Part shown: positions 7,891 through 20,571 of the stretch, in pieces
How positions within the stretch are numbered: the stretch's first letter is position 1
Layout: each line of letters begins with the position of its first letter
Assembly: GCA_003557505.1 (NCBI GenBank)
Contig: PWOH01000113.1
Coordinates: 1-34,776 of the forward strand
Reading direction: 5' to 3'
DNA from: Mollicutes bacterium
GTDB lineage: Bacteria > Bacillota_I > Bacilli_A > Izemoplasmatales > Izemoplasmataceae
DNA: 34,776 bases
The notes under the pieces: model-generated
Told to the model about the DNA's origin: nothing
Seen by the model: only the letters and a program-made list of their open reading frames with translations
Database searches by the model: none
Position numbers and translations under genes: made by a program

Positions 7891-8820
7891 TTATTTTTTT
7901 GTATTTTTATTCTTTATTTCATTGGATATCGCATCAGTAAAGTCTTTTGCCATATTCGTCCCTAAAAATTTAAGACGCGCATTCATCGCAGCAACTTCAA
8001 CTAATGATGGGACACTTCTAGCAGCGGTAATCGGTATTTTAACACTGACAACTTCAGTATCGAAAATTGTTTCGGTCTGAGCGTCTAATCCTAGACGATC
8101 ATATTCCACGTCATCTTCCCATTGCATAAGTTCTACAATAAGCATAATGTTTTTGTTTTCTTTATATGCGGAGGCTCCAAACAATTTCACAACATTGACG
8201 ATCCCAATTCCACGAATTTCTAAGTGTTCACGGAGTAATTTCGGCGCTTCACCCACAAGGTTCCCAACTTCTTTTTGATAGACATCCACACGGTCATCCG
8301 CAACAAGCTGATGGCCTCTTCTAACAAGTTCTAAGGCAACCTCACTTTTTCCTACACCACTTTTTCCTTTAATGATAACGCCAACCCCGTTAATATCAAC
8401 AAGGGTTCCGTGAATGGATTTACGAGGGGCTAACTTACCATAGAGGTACTGATATAACTTACTGAATAGTTCACTGGTCTTTAAATAGCTCTTTAAAACG
8501 GGCACATTATATTTATTACCCATTCTGATGAATACATCCGGTACTTCAACGTGTTTAGAAAAGATAAACGCTGGCGGTTGTCTTTCAAACAGCATCTCAA
8601 CTCGTATTTCTTGGTCTTCTTGGGATAGCCATCCAAAGAAGGTGACTTCTTTACTCCCGAATATTTGCACACGGTCGTCTTCAAAGAAATCAAATAATCC
8701 GGCCAACTCAATCCCGGGTCGGGTGAGTTGTGGGTTTTTAATATTCGTGTTTAACCCAGATTCACCACTTACAATCTCCAGTTTGAACTCAGCAATTAAA
8801 TCATTAACAATTAGTCCCAT
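7891..8820 (-). CDS. hprK: HPr kinase/phosphorylase
   Basis: A 309-residue enzyme that phosphorylates and dephosphorylates Ser46 of HPr, tuning sugar phosphotransferase uptake and carbon catabolite control in Bacillota. The Walker A loop 'GKSGVGKSE' is at about 152-160, preceded by conserved 'IHGTLVDI' (His137). Then come 'RRGHQLVADDRVDV' with the two Asp at 175-176 and the HprK signature 'LEIRGIGIVNV'. The N-terminal 130 residues form the usual non-catalytic domain. The ATG follows the upstream stop by one base, with AGGTGG as ribosome binding site. HPr, enzyme I and CcpA are not in this window. Confidence 0.96.
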   Translation of the reverse strand: MGLIVNDLIAEFKLEIVSGESGLNTNIKNPQLTRPGIELAGLFDFFEDDRVQIFGSKEVTFFGWLSQEDQEIRVEMLFERQPPAFIFSKHVEVPDVFIRMGNKYNVPVLKSYLKTSELFSKLYQYLYGKLAPRKSIHGTLVDINGVGVIIKGKSGVGKSEVALELVRRGHQLVADDRVDVYQKEVGNLVGEAPKLLREHLEIRGIGIVNVVKLFGASAYKENKNIMLIVELMQWEDDVEYDRLGLDAQTETIFDTEVVSVKIPITAARSVPSLVEVAAMNARLKFLGTNMAKDFTDAISNEIKNKNTKK

Positions 8821-8821
8821 G

Positions 8822-9433
8822 TTACCACCTCATCATATAGCGTAAAATAATATTGCGAATAAAATGTGAAAGTAAATACCTAAATACTACAAACGACCCA
8901 ATGAATATGACAAATGTCGTTTCATTGGTGAAATTGAACATGCCAATAAATAAGTAATGTTCGAGTAAATAAAACAGTGTTAGATATCCGAAAAAGAAGA
9001 TGAAACCAAGTGTCTTTAAGACAAATTTGAAGTGATTAAAGACAATATAATGTCTAAATAACACTTCTATCAAGGTATAGACACCGACAAACGCCAAGAG
9101 GTCAACTAAATGTCCGGAAAAGCTGACAAAATCAAAAATCTCACTAAGTCCATAGATAACCACTAAGTTCAAAAAGAAATACATCGCAAAGTTAATAATG
9201 CCATTTTGATGAAATCTTGATCCGAACTCTATCATTATCATACCACGTGTACTGCGATTACTTTTCTGTGAGGACTGTTTCTTTTGTTCGAGCTCTTTGA
9301 GTTGTTTCAACAAATCCTGGATTTCCTTTTCTTTTTCTTCGCGTGACTTTTTATCCTTTTCTTCTGATTGATTATTGTTTTCTTCGTTTTTTGGTTGTTT
9401 TTCTTCCCCGTTTTTTTTCTCTTCTTCGCTCAT
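8822..9433 (-). CDS. Membrane protein with charged coiled N-terminus, in YvlD position
   Basis: A 203-residue protein in two parts. Residues 1-65 are almost entirely Glu, Lys, Gln, Asn and Ser and are likely to form a disordered or coiled-coil cytoplasmic region. From about residue 80 there are four hydrophobic segments ending in a basic tail ('RNIILRYMMRW'). In Bacillus subtilis yvlD, a small membrane protein of the phage-holin-like family IV, sits directly upstream of hprK-lgt, so position suggests a counterpart. The sequence does not show clear homology by eye and YvlD lacks such a charged N-terminus. It lies one base downstream of uvrA and one base upstream of hprK, so it is embedded in the operon. 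Function unknown. Confidence 0.7.
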   Translation of the reverse strand: MSEEEKKNGEEKQPKNEENNNQSEEKDKKSREEKEKEIQDLLKQLKELEQKKQSSQKSNRSTRGMIMIEFGSRFHQNGIINFAMYFFLNLVVIYGLSEIFDFVSFSGHLVDLLAFVGVYTLIEVLFRHYIVFNHFKFVLKTLGFIFFFGYLTLFYLLEHYLFIGMFNFTNETTFVIFIGSFVVFRYLLSHFIRNIILRYMMRW

Positions 9434-9434
9434 A

Positions 9435-12248
9435 CTATGCCCCTTTTAGTACCGTTTTTAAATATTTCCCTGTATGTGATGCTTCAACGTTACAAATTTG
9501 TTCTGGTGTCCCTTCAGCAATAATCTCACCGCCAGCGGCACCACCTTCTGGCCCAAGGTCGATAATATGGTCTGCAACTTTGATCACATCGAGGTTATGT
9601 TCAATAATAACGACAGTCGCCCCCTGAGAAACGATATTGTCAATGACTTCTAACAAGCGTTTGACATCATCGGAATGAAGCCCTGTGGTTGGTTCATCGA
9701 GTATATACAGTGTGTCTGAGGTAATGCGTTTGTGTAATTCTTTGGCCAGTTTGACACGTTGGGCTTCTCCACCACTGAGTGTTGGAGCGGGTTGACCGAT
9801 TTTAAGGTAACCAAGGCCCACATCAATCAAGGTTTGCAGTTTATGTTTGGCCTTGGGGATGTTTTCAAAGAATATCACCGCTTCTTCAATGGTCATATCT
9901 AAAACATCCGCAATAGTTTTTCCTTTATACGTAACTTGCAAGGTCTCTTGATTATAGCGTTTCCCATCGCATGATTCACAAGGAACGTAAACATCAGGTA
10001 AGAAATGCATTTCTATTTTCAAGACGCCATCACCATTACATTTTTCACAGCGGCCGCCTTTGACATTAAAAGAAAACCGTCCCTTTTGATACCCACGAAT
10101 CTTCGCTTCGTTGGTCATGGCGAAAATATCACGAATATTGTCAAAGACCCCGGTATAGGTTCCGGGATTACTGCGTGGGGTTCGCCCGATTGGTGATTGG
10201 TCAATATTAATCAGTTTACCGATATGGGCAGAGCCGTTAATACGGTCAAATTCACCTGCCATTAAAGGCTTCGGATACAGGAGATTGTGTAAGCCTTTAT
10301 ATAAGCATTCGTTGACCAAAGAGCTTTTTCCCGATCCACTCACACCACTTACAACACTCAACACACCTTTAGGGAATTTAACATCAATGTTTTTGAGGTT
10401 GTTTTCTCTTGCGCCTTTGATGGTAATGGATTTTCCGTCACCCTTGCGGCGTTGCTTAGGAACTTCAATACGTTTTTTTCCAGACAAATACTGCCCTGTT
10501 ATCGAATGATCAGCTTTAAGAATTTCATCGTATGTGCCTTGGAAGACCAATTGGCCACCATGTTCTCCAGCGCCAGGCCCAATATCGACAATCTGATCTG
10601 CTAGCTGCATGGTTTCTTCATCATGTTCCACAACGATTAATGTATTGCCTAAATCACGCATGCTTTTAAGGGTGTCAATCAACCGACGGTTATCGCGTTG
10701 ATGAAGACCGATAGAAGGCTCATCAAGAACATAAAGTACCCCAGTAAGTTGTGAGCCAATTTGTGTAGCCAAGCGAATACGTTGAGATTCTCCGCCTGAA
10801 AGCGTCGCCGCTCTTCTAGATAAGGTCAGATAATCAAGTCCGACATTTTTTAAAAATGCCAATCGTGAGGTAATTTCTTTAAGAATCATTGCTGATATTT
10901 TTTGTTCTGTTGAGGTTAAGTCCATCGACTCAATAAACTTCAGTAACTCCTGCACGGACATGTCGGTCATTTCAATGATATCCAAGCCTTGAATCTTAAC
11001 ACTCAAAGCCGCTTCATTTAACTTTTTCCCATGACATTTCCCACAGGTTTTTTCTGTCATTAATGTTTCAATCCACTCCCGCATAAAGCGTGAAGTCGTT
11101 TCAATATAACGCCGTTCAAGGTTATTGATGACGCCTTCATAATAATCATATTTTTCATGTTGAACTTTTTTCGTCTTCCCTTGAAATCTAAACTCAAGGG
11201 GCTCATCCGACCCATAGAAAATTAAGTCTCTTTGAGCTTTTGTGTAGGTTTTAAACGGCTTTCTTAAATCAATTCCATAATGCTTACCCAACACTTCCAG
11301 TTGTTTAAAATGATAAGTGTTCGTGTTTTGCCATCCTTTTATAGCGCCTTCATAAACACTTAAGTCTTCATTGTGGACTAAGAGGTTAGGGTCTATCTTT
11401 TTCTTATAGCCTAATCCCCCACACGCGTCACACGCACCGTAGGGTGCATTAAAGGAAAACAGTCGTGTTTCTAACTTTCCAATTGAAAAATCACAATGTG
11501 GACAAGCAAAATGTTCACTGAACGTATGGGGTTTCCCATTGATAAGAACAATCACTTTGCCTTCTCCCATTTTCGCGGCGGTTTCCAACGAGTCATATAG
11601 ACGCGAGCGGACTTTATCACGAAGTTTTAAACGATCAATGACAACGTCAATCGTATGGGTTTTATTTTTTTCTAAATTAATGTCACTATCAACATCGACA
11701 ATCTCGCCGTTAAGGCGAATGCGCACGTACCCATCTTTCTTCAACTGTTCCAGCGTTTTTTGATGAGTCCCTTTTTTACCTTGAATAAGCGGTGCCAACA
11801 CTTCAATTCGGCTGCCTTCCTCTTTTTCAAATATGCGATTACGCATCTCTTCAATGGATTGTGAAGTAATTTCTATGTCGTGTATCGGACAAAAAGGTTT
11901 ACCGACTCTTGCATATAATAACCTAAGATAGTCATAAATCTCTGTGACCGTACCCACAGTACTTCGGGGATTTTTACTTGTTGTTTTTTGGTCAATCGAT
12001 ATAGCCGGCGACAATCCCTCAATGCTTTCTACATTTGGTTTTTCCAAATTCCCCAAAAACTGTCTTGCATAGGCGCTCAAACTCTCAACATAACGCCTTT
12101 GGCCTTCTTTGTAGATAGTATCGAAGGCTAGTGAGGTTTTCCCTGATCCACTTAACCCTGTCATGACAATAAACTTGTCTTTAGGTAAAGTAATATCAAG
12201 ACTTTTAAGATTGTTTTCTTGTGCGCCTTTGATTACAATGTTTTTCAT
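9435..12248 (-). CDS. uvrA: Excinuclease ABC subunit A
   Basis: A 937-residue ABC-type ATPase, full length for UvrA, which finds bulky DNA lesions and loads UvrB in nucleotide excision repair. Two ATPase modules are visible. The first has Walker A 'GLSGSGKTSL' at 31-40 and signature 'LSGGESQRIRLA'; the second has Walker A 'GVSGSGKSSL' and signature 'LSGGEAQRVKLA'. Zinc-binding Cys pairs appear as 'CPHC'/'CDAC' in the first module, 'CGKCHGKKL' between them, and 'CEKC'/'CESC' in the second. It starts 12 bases after ligA. uvrB is not in the window, although it is often adjacent to uvrA. Confidence 0.98.
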   Translation of the reverse strand: MKNIVIKGAQENNLKSLDITLPKDKFIVMTGLSGSGKTSLAFDTIYKEGQRRYVESLSAYARQFLGNLEKPNVESIEGLSPAISIDQKTTSKNPRSTVGTVTEIYDYLRLLYARVGKPFCPIHDIEITSQSIEEMRNRIFEKEEGSRIEVLAPLIQGKKGTHQKTLEQLKKDGYVRIRLNGEIVDVDSDINLEKNKTHTIDVVIDRLKLRDKVRSRLYDSLETAAKMGEGKVIVLINGKPHTFSEHFACPHCDFSIGKLETRLFSFNAPYGACDACGGLGYKKKIDPNLLVHNEDLSVYEGAIKGWQNTNTYHFKQLEVLGKHYGIDLRKPFKTYTKAQRDLIFYGSDEPLEFRFQGKTKKVQHEKYDYYEGVINNLERRYIETTSRFMREWIETLMTEKTCGKCHGKKLNEAALSVKIQGLDIIEMTDMSVQELLKFIESMDLTSTEQKISAMILKEITSRLAFLKNVGLDYLTLSRRAATLSGGESQRIRLATQIGSQLTGVLYVLDEPSIGLHQRDNRRLIDTLKSMRDLGNTLIVVEHDEETMQLADQIVDIGPGAGEHGGQLVFQGTYDEILKADHSITGQYLSGKKRIEVPKQRRKGDGKSITIKGARENNLKNIDVKFPKGVLSVVSGVSGSGKSSLVNECLYKGLHNLLYPKPLMAGEFDRINGSAHIGKLINIDQSPIGRTPRSNPGTYTGVFDNIRDIFAMTNEAKIRGYQKGRFSFNVKGGRCEKCNGDGVLKIEMHFLPDVYVPCESCDGKRYNQETLQVTYKGKTIADVLDMTIEEAVIFFENIPKAKHKLQTLIDVGLGYLKIGQPAPTLSGGEAQRVKLAKELHKRITSDTLYILDEPTTGLHSDDVKRLLEVIDNIVSQGATVVIIEHNLDVIKVADHIIDLGPEGGAAGGEIIAEGTPEQICNVEASHTGKYLKTVLKGA

Positions 12249-12260
12249 GTTTACACGTCC

Positions 12261-16422
<4,162 letters not shown>

Positions 16423-16441
16423 ATAAAAATCACCTATGCAA

Positions 16442-16450
16442 ATTATACCA
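16442..16450 (-). promoter_or_regulatory. Extended -10 promoter for the pcrA-trxB operon
   Basis: TGGTATAAT on the minus strand, a consensus -10 with the TGn extension, about 20 bases upstream of the pcrA ATG. The -35 region is poor. It lies directly after the csp terminator, so it is likely to be the main operon promoter. Confidence 0.6.
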
Positions 16451-16486
16451 AAAAACACAGCTTTTTCCTACTGAAAAAACCGCATT

Positions 16487-16513
16487 AAAAAAGCCAACCG
16501 CGAGGTTGGCTTT
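16487..16513 (-). terminator. Rho-independent terminator after the cold-shock gene
   Basis: Ten-base perfect stem AAAGCCAACC / GGTTGGCTTT with a four-base loop, followed by TTTTTT on the minus strand. It starts about 10 bases past the csp stop. Confidence 0.93.
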
Positions 16514-16523
16514 GTTTAACAAC

Positions 16524-16721
16524 TTATAGAGTTTCGATATTTTCGGCTTGAGGACCTTTTTGTCCTTCGACTACGTCGAAAGTAACTTTTTGTCCTTCTT
16601 CAAGAGTTTTGAACCCTTCTTGGTTGATGTGTGAATAATGTGCGAAGACATCATTTCCTTCATCAGTAGTGATGAAACCGAAACCTTTTTCTGCGTTGAA
16701 CCATTTAACTGTACCAGTCAT
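16524..16721 (-). CDS. cspA: Cold-shock domain protein
   Basis: A 65-residue single cold-shock domain (OB fold) that binds single-stranded RNA and DNA and acts as an RNA chaperone. RNP1 '[11 protein letters not shown]' and RNP2 'DVFAHYSHI' are intact, and the opening '[15 protein letters not shown]' is typical. GGAGG lies nine bases before the ATG. It has its own promoter, a leader of about 100 bases and a strong terminator, so it is a monocistronic unit. A long leader is typical of csp genes, where it can fold differently with temperature. The csp symbol is generic; which paralogue it is cannot be told. Confidence 0.96.
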   Translation of the reverse strand: MTGTVKWFNAEKGFGFITTDEGNDVFAHYSHINQEGFKTLEEGQKVTFDVVEGQKGPQAENIETL

Positions 16722-16829
16722 ATGAATGTTCCTCCATTCTTAATTGTATTTCTTAAACGCCTTGTGCCTTCATAAGAATAGTGAAACATTGTGCTATCCT
16801 TGGTGCATAGTTTGTTTAAGTTCTACTCC

Positions 16830-16857
16830 ATAATACACTAAATTTTACATAATGCAA
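16830..16857 (-). promoter_or_regulatory. Cold-shock gene promoter
   Basis: TTGCAT (-35) and TATTAT (-10) with a 16-base spacer on the minus strand. Transcription would begin near 16823, leaving a leader of about 100 bases before the csp ATG. The -35 is also one arm of an inverted repeat. Confidence 0.65.
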
Positions 16858-16876
16858 GGGATTTTGCATTTTTTTT
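16851..16876. repeat. Inverted repeat overlapping the csp -35 box
   Basis: AATGCAA / TTGCATT, seven bases each with a six-base loop, followed on the plus strand by a run of T. On the plus strand it reads as an intrinsic terminator, though no plus-strand gene precedes it. On the minus strand its right arm contains the csp -35 hexamer. It could terminate antisense transcription or be an operator. Confidence 0.5.
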
Positions 16877-16895
16877 GTATGGAAACGCTTGTTTA

Positions 16896-18533
16896 TTATT
16901 TTTTACGTTTGAATGATGATTTTAATGCAACGGTGCGGTTAAACACTAGTTTATCTTGGGTTGAATCATCATCTGCACTGAAGTAACCGAGTCTGGTGAA
17001 CTGAAATGCTTCATTTTTAGCAATATCTATGTCACCTTCAATAAAGCCTTGTTTGATGGTTTTAGAATGTTTGTTGATTCTATCTTCTAAGGGTTTGCTA
17101 TCATCGGTATCATGCATCAAATCTTCATAGATACGAATTTCAGCGGGTTGTGCGGTTTTAGCATCAACAAAGTGAATGTTTCCATTTGGTTTGCGCGCAT
17201 TGAATCCTGAACCACTTTTTGTCTCAGGATCATAGGTCGCATAAATCGTTTGAACGTTGCCGGATTCATCGTATTTAACCTCATTAGCTTTAATGAAATA
17301 AGCATGCATTAATCGGACTTCAATGCCTAAAGATAGACGTTTCCATTTTTTATTAGGTTTTTGTTCTAAAAAGTCATCTCTCTCAATGTATACTTCAGAG
17401 GAGAAACTTAGTGCTCGGGACCCTAACGCTTCATTTTCTCGGTTATAGGGTGCTTCTAAGCGTTCGCTTTTGTCTTCGGGGTAATTAGTAATTACAACTT
17501 TAATCGGATCAATCACCGCATTTATGCGTCGTGCTTCCGTTTTTAAATAATCGCGAATGTACTCATCAAGCATATGCAGTTCGGTTTCCCCTTCACTCTT
17601 GGGTAACCCAAGCGCTTTGACAAAGTTGTGGATCGCCATCGGCGGAACACCGCGGCGTCGTAAACCACTTAATGTAATCAAGCGTGGGTCATCCCAACCA
17701 TCAACAACGCCATCGTCAACTAATTTTCTAATGGCACGTTTTCCAATGACTTGATTCGCGATTTTAAGTTTTCCAAATTCAATTTGGCGTGGGACACTTT
17801 CCATTTCGGTATGTTTGACAAACCAGTCATAAAGGGGTCTGTGGTCTTCAAACTCTAATGAACAAAGCGAATGGGTAATGCCTTCAATCGCATCTTCTAT
17901 AGGATGGGCAAAGTCATACATTGGATAAATGCACCAGTCATTTTTCGTGTTATGGTGATAACTTCTTTGAATACGGTAAATGATAGGGTCACGCATATTA
18001 ATATTCGGACTTGCCATATCAATTTTAGCACGTAAAACCTTCTCACCATCTTTAAAATCGCCGTGTTTCATGCGTTCAAATAATTCCATGTTTTCATCGA
18101 CACTACGATTTCGATAAGGACTTTCTTTCCCAGGTGATGTCAAATCACCTCGGAAGTCCTTTATTTCTTCTGGGGTAAGGTCACAAACATACGCTAAGCC
18201 CTTTTCAATTAATACTTTCGCGCGTTTATACATTTCTTCAAAATAATTACTGGCATAATAAAGGTTATCCCAGTGACATTCTAACCAGGCGATATCACGT
18301 TTGATGCCTTCGACAAACATCGCATCTTCTTTAATGGGGTTTGTATCGTCAAAACGCAAGTTAAACGTTCCCCCGTAATCCTTACTTAAAATGTAATTCA
18401 TTATGATTGCCCGCGCATGCCCCAAATGTAAAAGTCCATTGGGTTCTGGTGGGAATCTGGTCGCAATTTGCGTGTGTTTACCGGTTTCTAAGTCTTTTTC
18501 TATGATTGTTCGAATAAAGTTTTTATTTTCCAT
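16896..18533 (-). CDS. glnS: Glutaminyl-tRNA synthetase
   Basis: A 545-residue class I synthetase that charges tRNA-Gln directly. Evidence: HIGH-type motif '[13 protein letters not shown]' with 'RFPPEPNG' before it, 'RFDDTNP', '[24 protein letters not shown]', and '[17 protein letters not shown]', which is specific to the GlnRS/GluRS-II group. The C-terminal anticodon-binding beta barrels are present ('[15 protein letters not shown]'). The second catalytic motif, normally MSKR in GlnRS, reads 'VIGKR' here: the catalytic Lys is kept but Met and Ser are changed. Many Bacillota lack GlnRS and use the Gat amidotransferase instead. AAAGGTGATT lies upstream of the ATG. No T-box leader is seen. Confidence 0.95.
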   Translation of the reverse strand: MENKNFIRTIIEKDLETGKHTQIATRFPPEPNGLLHLGHARAIIMNYILSKDYGGTFNLRFDDTNPIKEDAMFVEGIKRDIAWLECHWDNLYYASNYFEEMYKRAKVLIEKGLAYVCDLTPEEIKDFRGDLTSPGKESPYRNRSVDENMELFERMKHGDFKDGEKVLRAKIDMASPNINMRDPIIYRIQRSYHHNTKNDWCIYPMYDFAHPIEDAIEGITHSLCSLEFEDHRPLYDWFVKHTEMESVPRQIEFGKLKIANQVIGKRAIRKLVDDGVVDGWDDPRLITLSGLRRRGVPPMAIHNFVKALGLPKSEGETELHMLDEYIRDYLKTEARRINAVIDPIKVVITNYPEDKSERLEAPYNRENEALGSRALSFSSEVYIERDDFLEQKPNKKWKRLSLGIEVRLMHAYFIKANEVKYDESGNVQTIYATYDPETKSGSGFNARKPNGNIHFVDAKTAQPAEIRIYEDLMHDTDDSKPLEDRINKHSKTIKQGFIEGDIDIAKNEAFQFTRLGYFSADDDSTQDKLVFNRTVALKSSFKRKK

Positions 18534-18559
18534 ACGTGAATCACCTTTCTTTCCATTGC

Positions 18560-18565
18560 ATTATA
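18560..18565 (-). promoter_or_regulatory. Possible -10 box for glnS
   Basis: A consensus TATAAT on the minus strand, about 27 bases before the glnS ATG and just upstream of a good ribosome binding site. There is no convincing -35 at normal spacing. Confidence 0.4.
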
Positions 18566-18651
18566 CTAAAAACTCCTCAAAAAAGAAAGAATTTGATTAC
18601 AGAAAGTCCCTTCAAGTAAAAGAAGGTATACTAAACCTTAAGTTTCCCAAG

Positions 18652-18682
18652 AAAAAAGGCAGGAGACAGTGTCTACTACCTT
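18652..18682 (-). terminator. Terminator after the 600-residue exported protein gene
   Basis: Imperfect stem AAGGTAGTAGAC / GTCTCCTGCCTT with a three-base loop (one mismatch, one G-T pair), followed by TTTTTTC on the minus strand. It lies about 13 bases past the stop. Confidence 0.7.
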
Positions 18683-18695
18683 ACTAGGAACAGCT

Positions 18696-20498
18696 TTAAT
18701 TTTGGAAGAAGTCGCCAAATTCATCCACAACGTTTTCATCCATTTCACCATAGAAGCTATCCATGAAACTATCTTGATTTTCCGGACTCATTTGTTCATA
18801 AGCATCGAAGAGTTCCTCGACAAGTTCCGGATCAACGTCTCCATTGTCATTGAGCGCTGTTTGAATCGATGCAACAGACTCAAGAACCGCTTCTTCTGGA
18901 GATCCTGGCTCTGGATTTAAATTATCATCTAAGTTTCCCAGGATAGTAGGGCTTGAGAAAGCATCCTGCAGTGAGTTACTAAAGGCCGATAAAATCAGGT
19001 CTAAGTTTTCATTACTGGCTTTTAAATCAAGTAATATACCATCATTGTTAATTTCAAAGCTATCGATGGTAATATTATCCTCAACCGTTCCAACTTCCAT
19101 GAAGTTCTCTAATGTCTCCGTTGAAATCACTAAGTTACCAACTTCAGTGAATATCGCAAATTCTACATCTCCTATTGACGCAAAGGCATCGCGGAATTTC
19201 TCTAAACGCTCTGAATTGGTGGCTTCATCAATTAAAATAAACTCATCGGCTGTTTTCCCTTCGGCATCACCGATTGCAACTCTGCTTAATTGATACTCTA
19301 TGCGATCCGCTTCAAGTTCAACGACATCCCAGCGCATATCAACGACTGACTTGATTGAATCAATTTCAATCAGACCATAAATTTTGATGTCTGTCTCTCC
19401 AAAATCAAACCAAAGGCCTTGCAGACCGACACTCATCATACGCCCATTGACTTCACGGTCAATGCGGAACCCTTCAAAGCCATCAAAATTATCATAAAGC
19501 ATCTTATTAAAGTGACGCTCTTTTATTTCATATCGGGTATCACCTGTAAGTGCGCGGTTAAAGGTGTATTGATCAAAACGTGTTTTCATAAAACGGCCCG
19601 AATCAAACAAATCCGGATTATAGCCTTGTTCATCATGCATATCATAAAGGTAAGGTGGAATATCTTCATCATCATCACTTCTGATTTGTGAAATACCCAT
19701 CGTAATATGAATCAAACGGTTTTGAATTTCAAAATGCACAAGTCTTCTTTCAAAGACAATATTAAGCATCTCTGCAAACAAATCCATCATGGCATCGTCA
19801 TTACCATCTAAGTTTTCAAGCATTTCAGCTTTATTAATTGTTAGAGAAAGATTATCAATAGCTAAGTCTACACCGGGGAAATCCTCTTCATCAAGATTGG
19901 TCTCTACATTCGCAACCGAAAGAATTCGGGTAAACAGTCCTCTTGTCAACGGTAACGACCCAATTCTAACGCGGTCAAACTCCAGGTAATACTCATCTTC
20001 GCGGTCTTCAAGCGTGAAACGGGCTTGAAGGTTGGTTTTAAACGTAAAGCCATCAGGTCTTCCCGCCTCAAGTGCAAGATTAAATGTAAACTGACCCTCA
20101 GAAGAATCCCCTAACGTAATCCAAGCGCCCTTAATTCTATACACAAGATTATCATTGATTTCATCTTCGATAACATAAAGACAATCAGAGCTTTCACAAG
20201 ATTCTAGAGGAAGATATTGATCATTTTGACCTTGTAATAATGTGAATATCGCGGTATTAATCACATCTTCATGCACCGGAATGACCAAATCATCTTCCCG
20301 CGCACTGTTTTCTTGGTAGTCATTTAACGCAACATCTAGATCTTCATAGAAAGCACTCATCGCATCAGCGTCTTCACTGTAAATCGTTTTATCAAAATCT
20401 TCCCAACTTGACCCATCATACATCAAAAGCAGTAATGTTAAAGGAATCGCTAAAACAAGTCCAATCGGAACAAAAATAATAAGTAATAATTTTTTCAC
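18696..20498 (-). CDS. Exported/anchored acidic protein with an internally duplicated domain, function unknown
   Basis: A 600-residue protein I do not recognise. Residues 2-26 form one hydrophobic segment ('LLLIIFVPIGLVLAIPLTLL') without a lipobox, so it is an uncleaved anchor or signal; the rest is acidic and probably outside the membrane. Two copies of a beta-rich unit can be aligned by eye. The first (about 70-215) contains 'KGAWITLGDSSEGQFTF' and later 'RVRIG'. The second (about 310-445) contains 'QGLWFDFGETDIKIYG' and later 'RVAIG'. The last 80 residues are Asp/Glu-rich. The strand pattern recalls lipid-binding or DUF2140/YpmS-like folds, which is speculation. The start is GTG with GGAGGG eight bases upstream. 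It follows tsaD across a terminator that also carries a -10 box. Confidence 0.8.
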   Translation of the reverse strand: MKKLLLIIFVPIGLVLAIPLTLLLLMYDGSSWEDFDKTIYSEDADAMSAFYEDLDVALNDYQENSAREDDLVIPVHEDVINTAIFTLLQGQNDQYLPLESCESSDCLYVIEDEINDNLVYRIKGAWITLGDSSEGQFTFNLALEAGRPDGFTFKTNLQARFTLEDREDEYYLEFDRVRIGSLPLTRGLFTRILSVANVETNLDEEDFPGVDLAIDNLSLTINKAEMLENLDGNDDAMMDLFAEMLNIVFERRLVHFEIQNRLIHITMGISQIRSDDDEDIPPYLYDMHDEQGYNPDLFDSGRFMKTRFDQYTFNRALTGDTRYEIKERHFNKMLYDNFDGFEGFRIDREVNGRMMSVGLQGLWFDFGETDIKIYGLIEIDSIKSVVDMRWDVVELEADRIEYQLSRVAIGDAEGKTADEFILIDEATNSERLEKFRDAFASIGDVEFAIFTEVGNLVISTETLENFMEVGTVEDNITIDSFEINNDGILLDLKASNENLDLILSAFSNSLQDAFSSPTILGNLDDNLNPEPGSPEEAVLESVASIQTALNDNGDVDPELVEELFDAYEQMSPENQDSFMDSFYGEMDENVVDEFGDFFQN

Positions 20499-20518
20499 TA
20501 TGGTTTCCCTCCTAAAAG

Positions 20519-20555
20519 AAAAACACCTTTTCTTTTATTATACGAAAAAGGTGTT
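20519..20555 (-). terminator. Terminator after tsaD
   Basis: Ten-base stem AACACCTTTT / AAAAGGTGTT followed by TTTTC on the minus strand, 17 bases past the tsaD stop. The 14-base loop contains TATAAT. Confidence 0.8.
20537..20542 (-). promoter_or_regulatory. -10 box inside the tsaD terminator loop
   Basis: TATAAT sits in the loop of the tsaD terminator, about 40 bases upstream of the GTG start of the 600-residue protein gene. It may supply its promoter, although no good -35 is seen. Confidence 0.4.
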
Positions 20556-20571
20556 AAATCTCATAACATTA

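Noticed and set aside
8822-9433. Reading the membrane protein as a phage holin, hence a prophage remnant
   Set aside because: It lies inside a housekeeping operon, with no other phage genes, and YvlD-type proteins are chromosomal despite the holin-like family name.
16877-16895. cre-like site 'TGGAAACGCTTG' near the end of glnS
   Set aside because: Matches only about 10 of 14 cre positions and lies at a gene end rather than near the promoter it would have to control. A similar weak match near 33301 was also discarded.
18534-18695. T-box leader upstream of glnS
   Set aside because: No T-box core sequence and a -10 box very close to the start; the region is mostly the terminator of no glnS-related element and the short promoter area.
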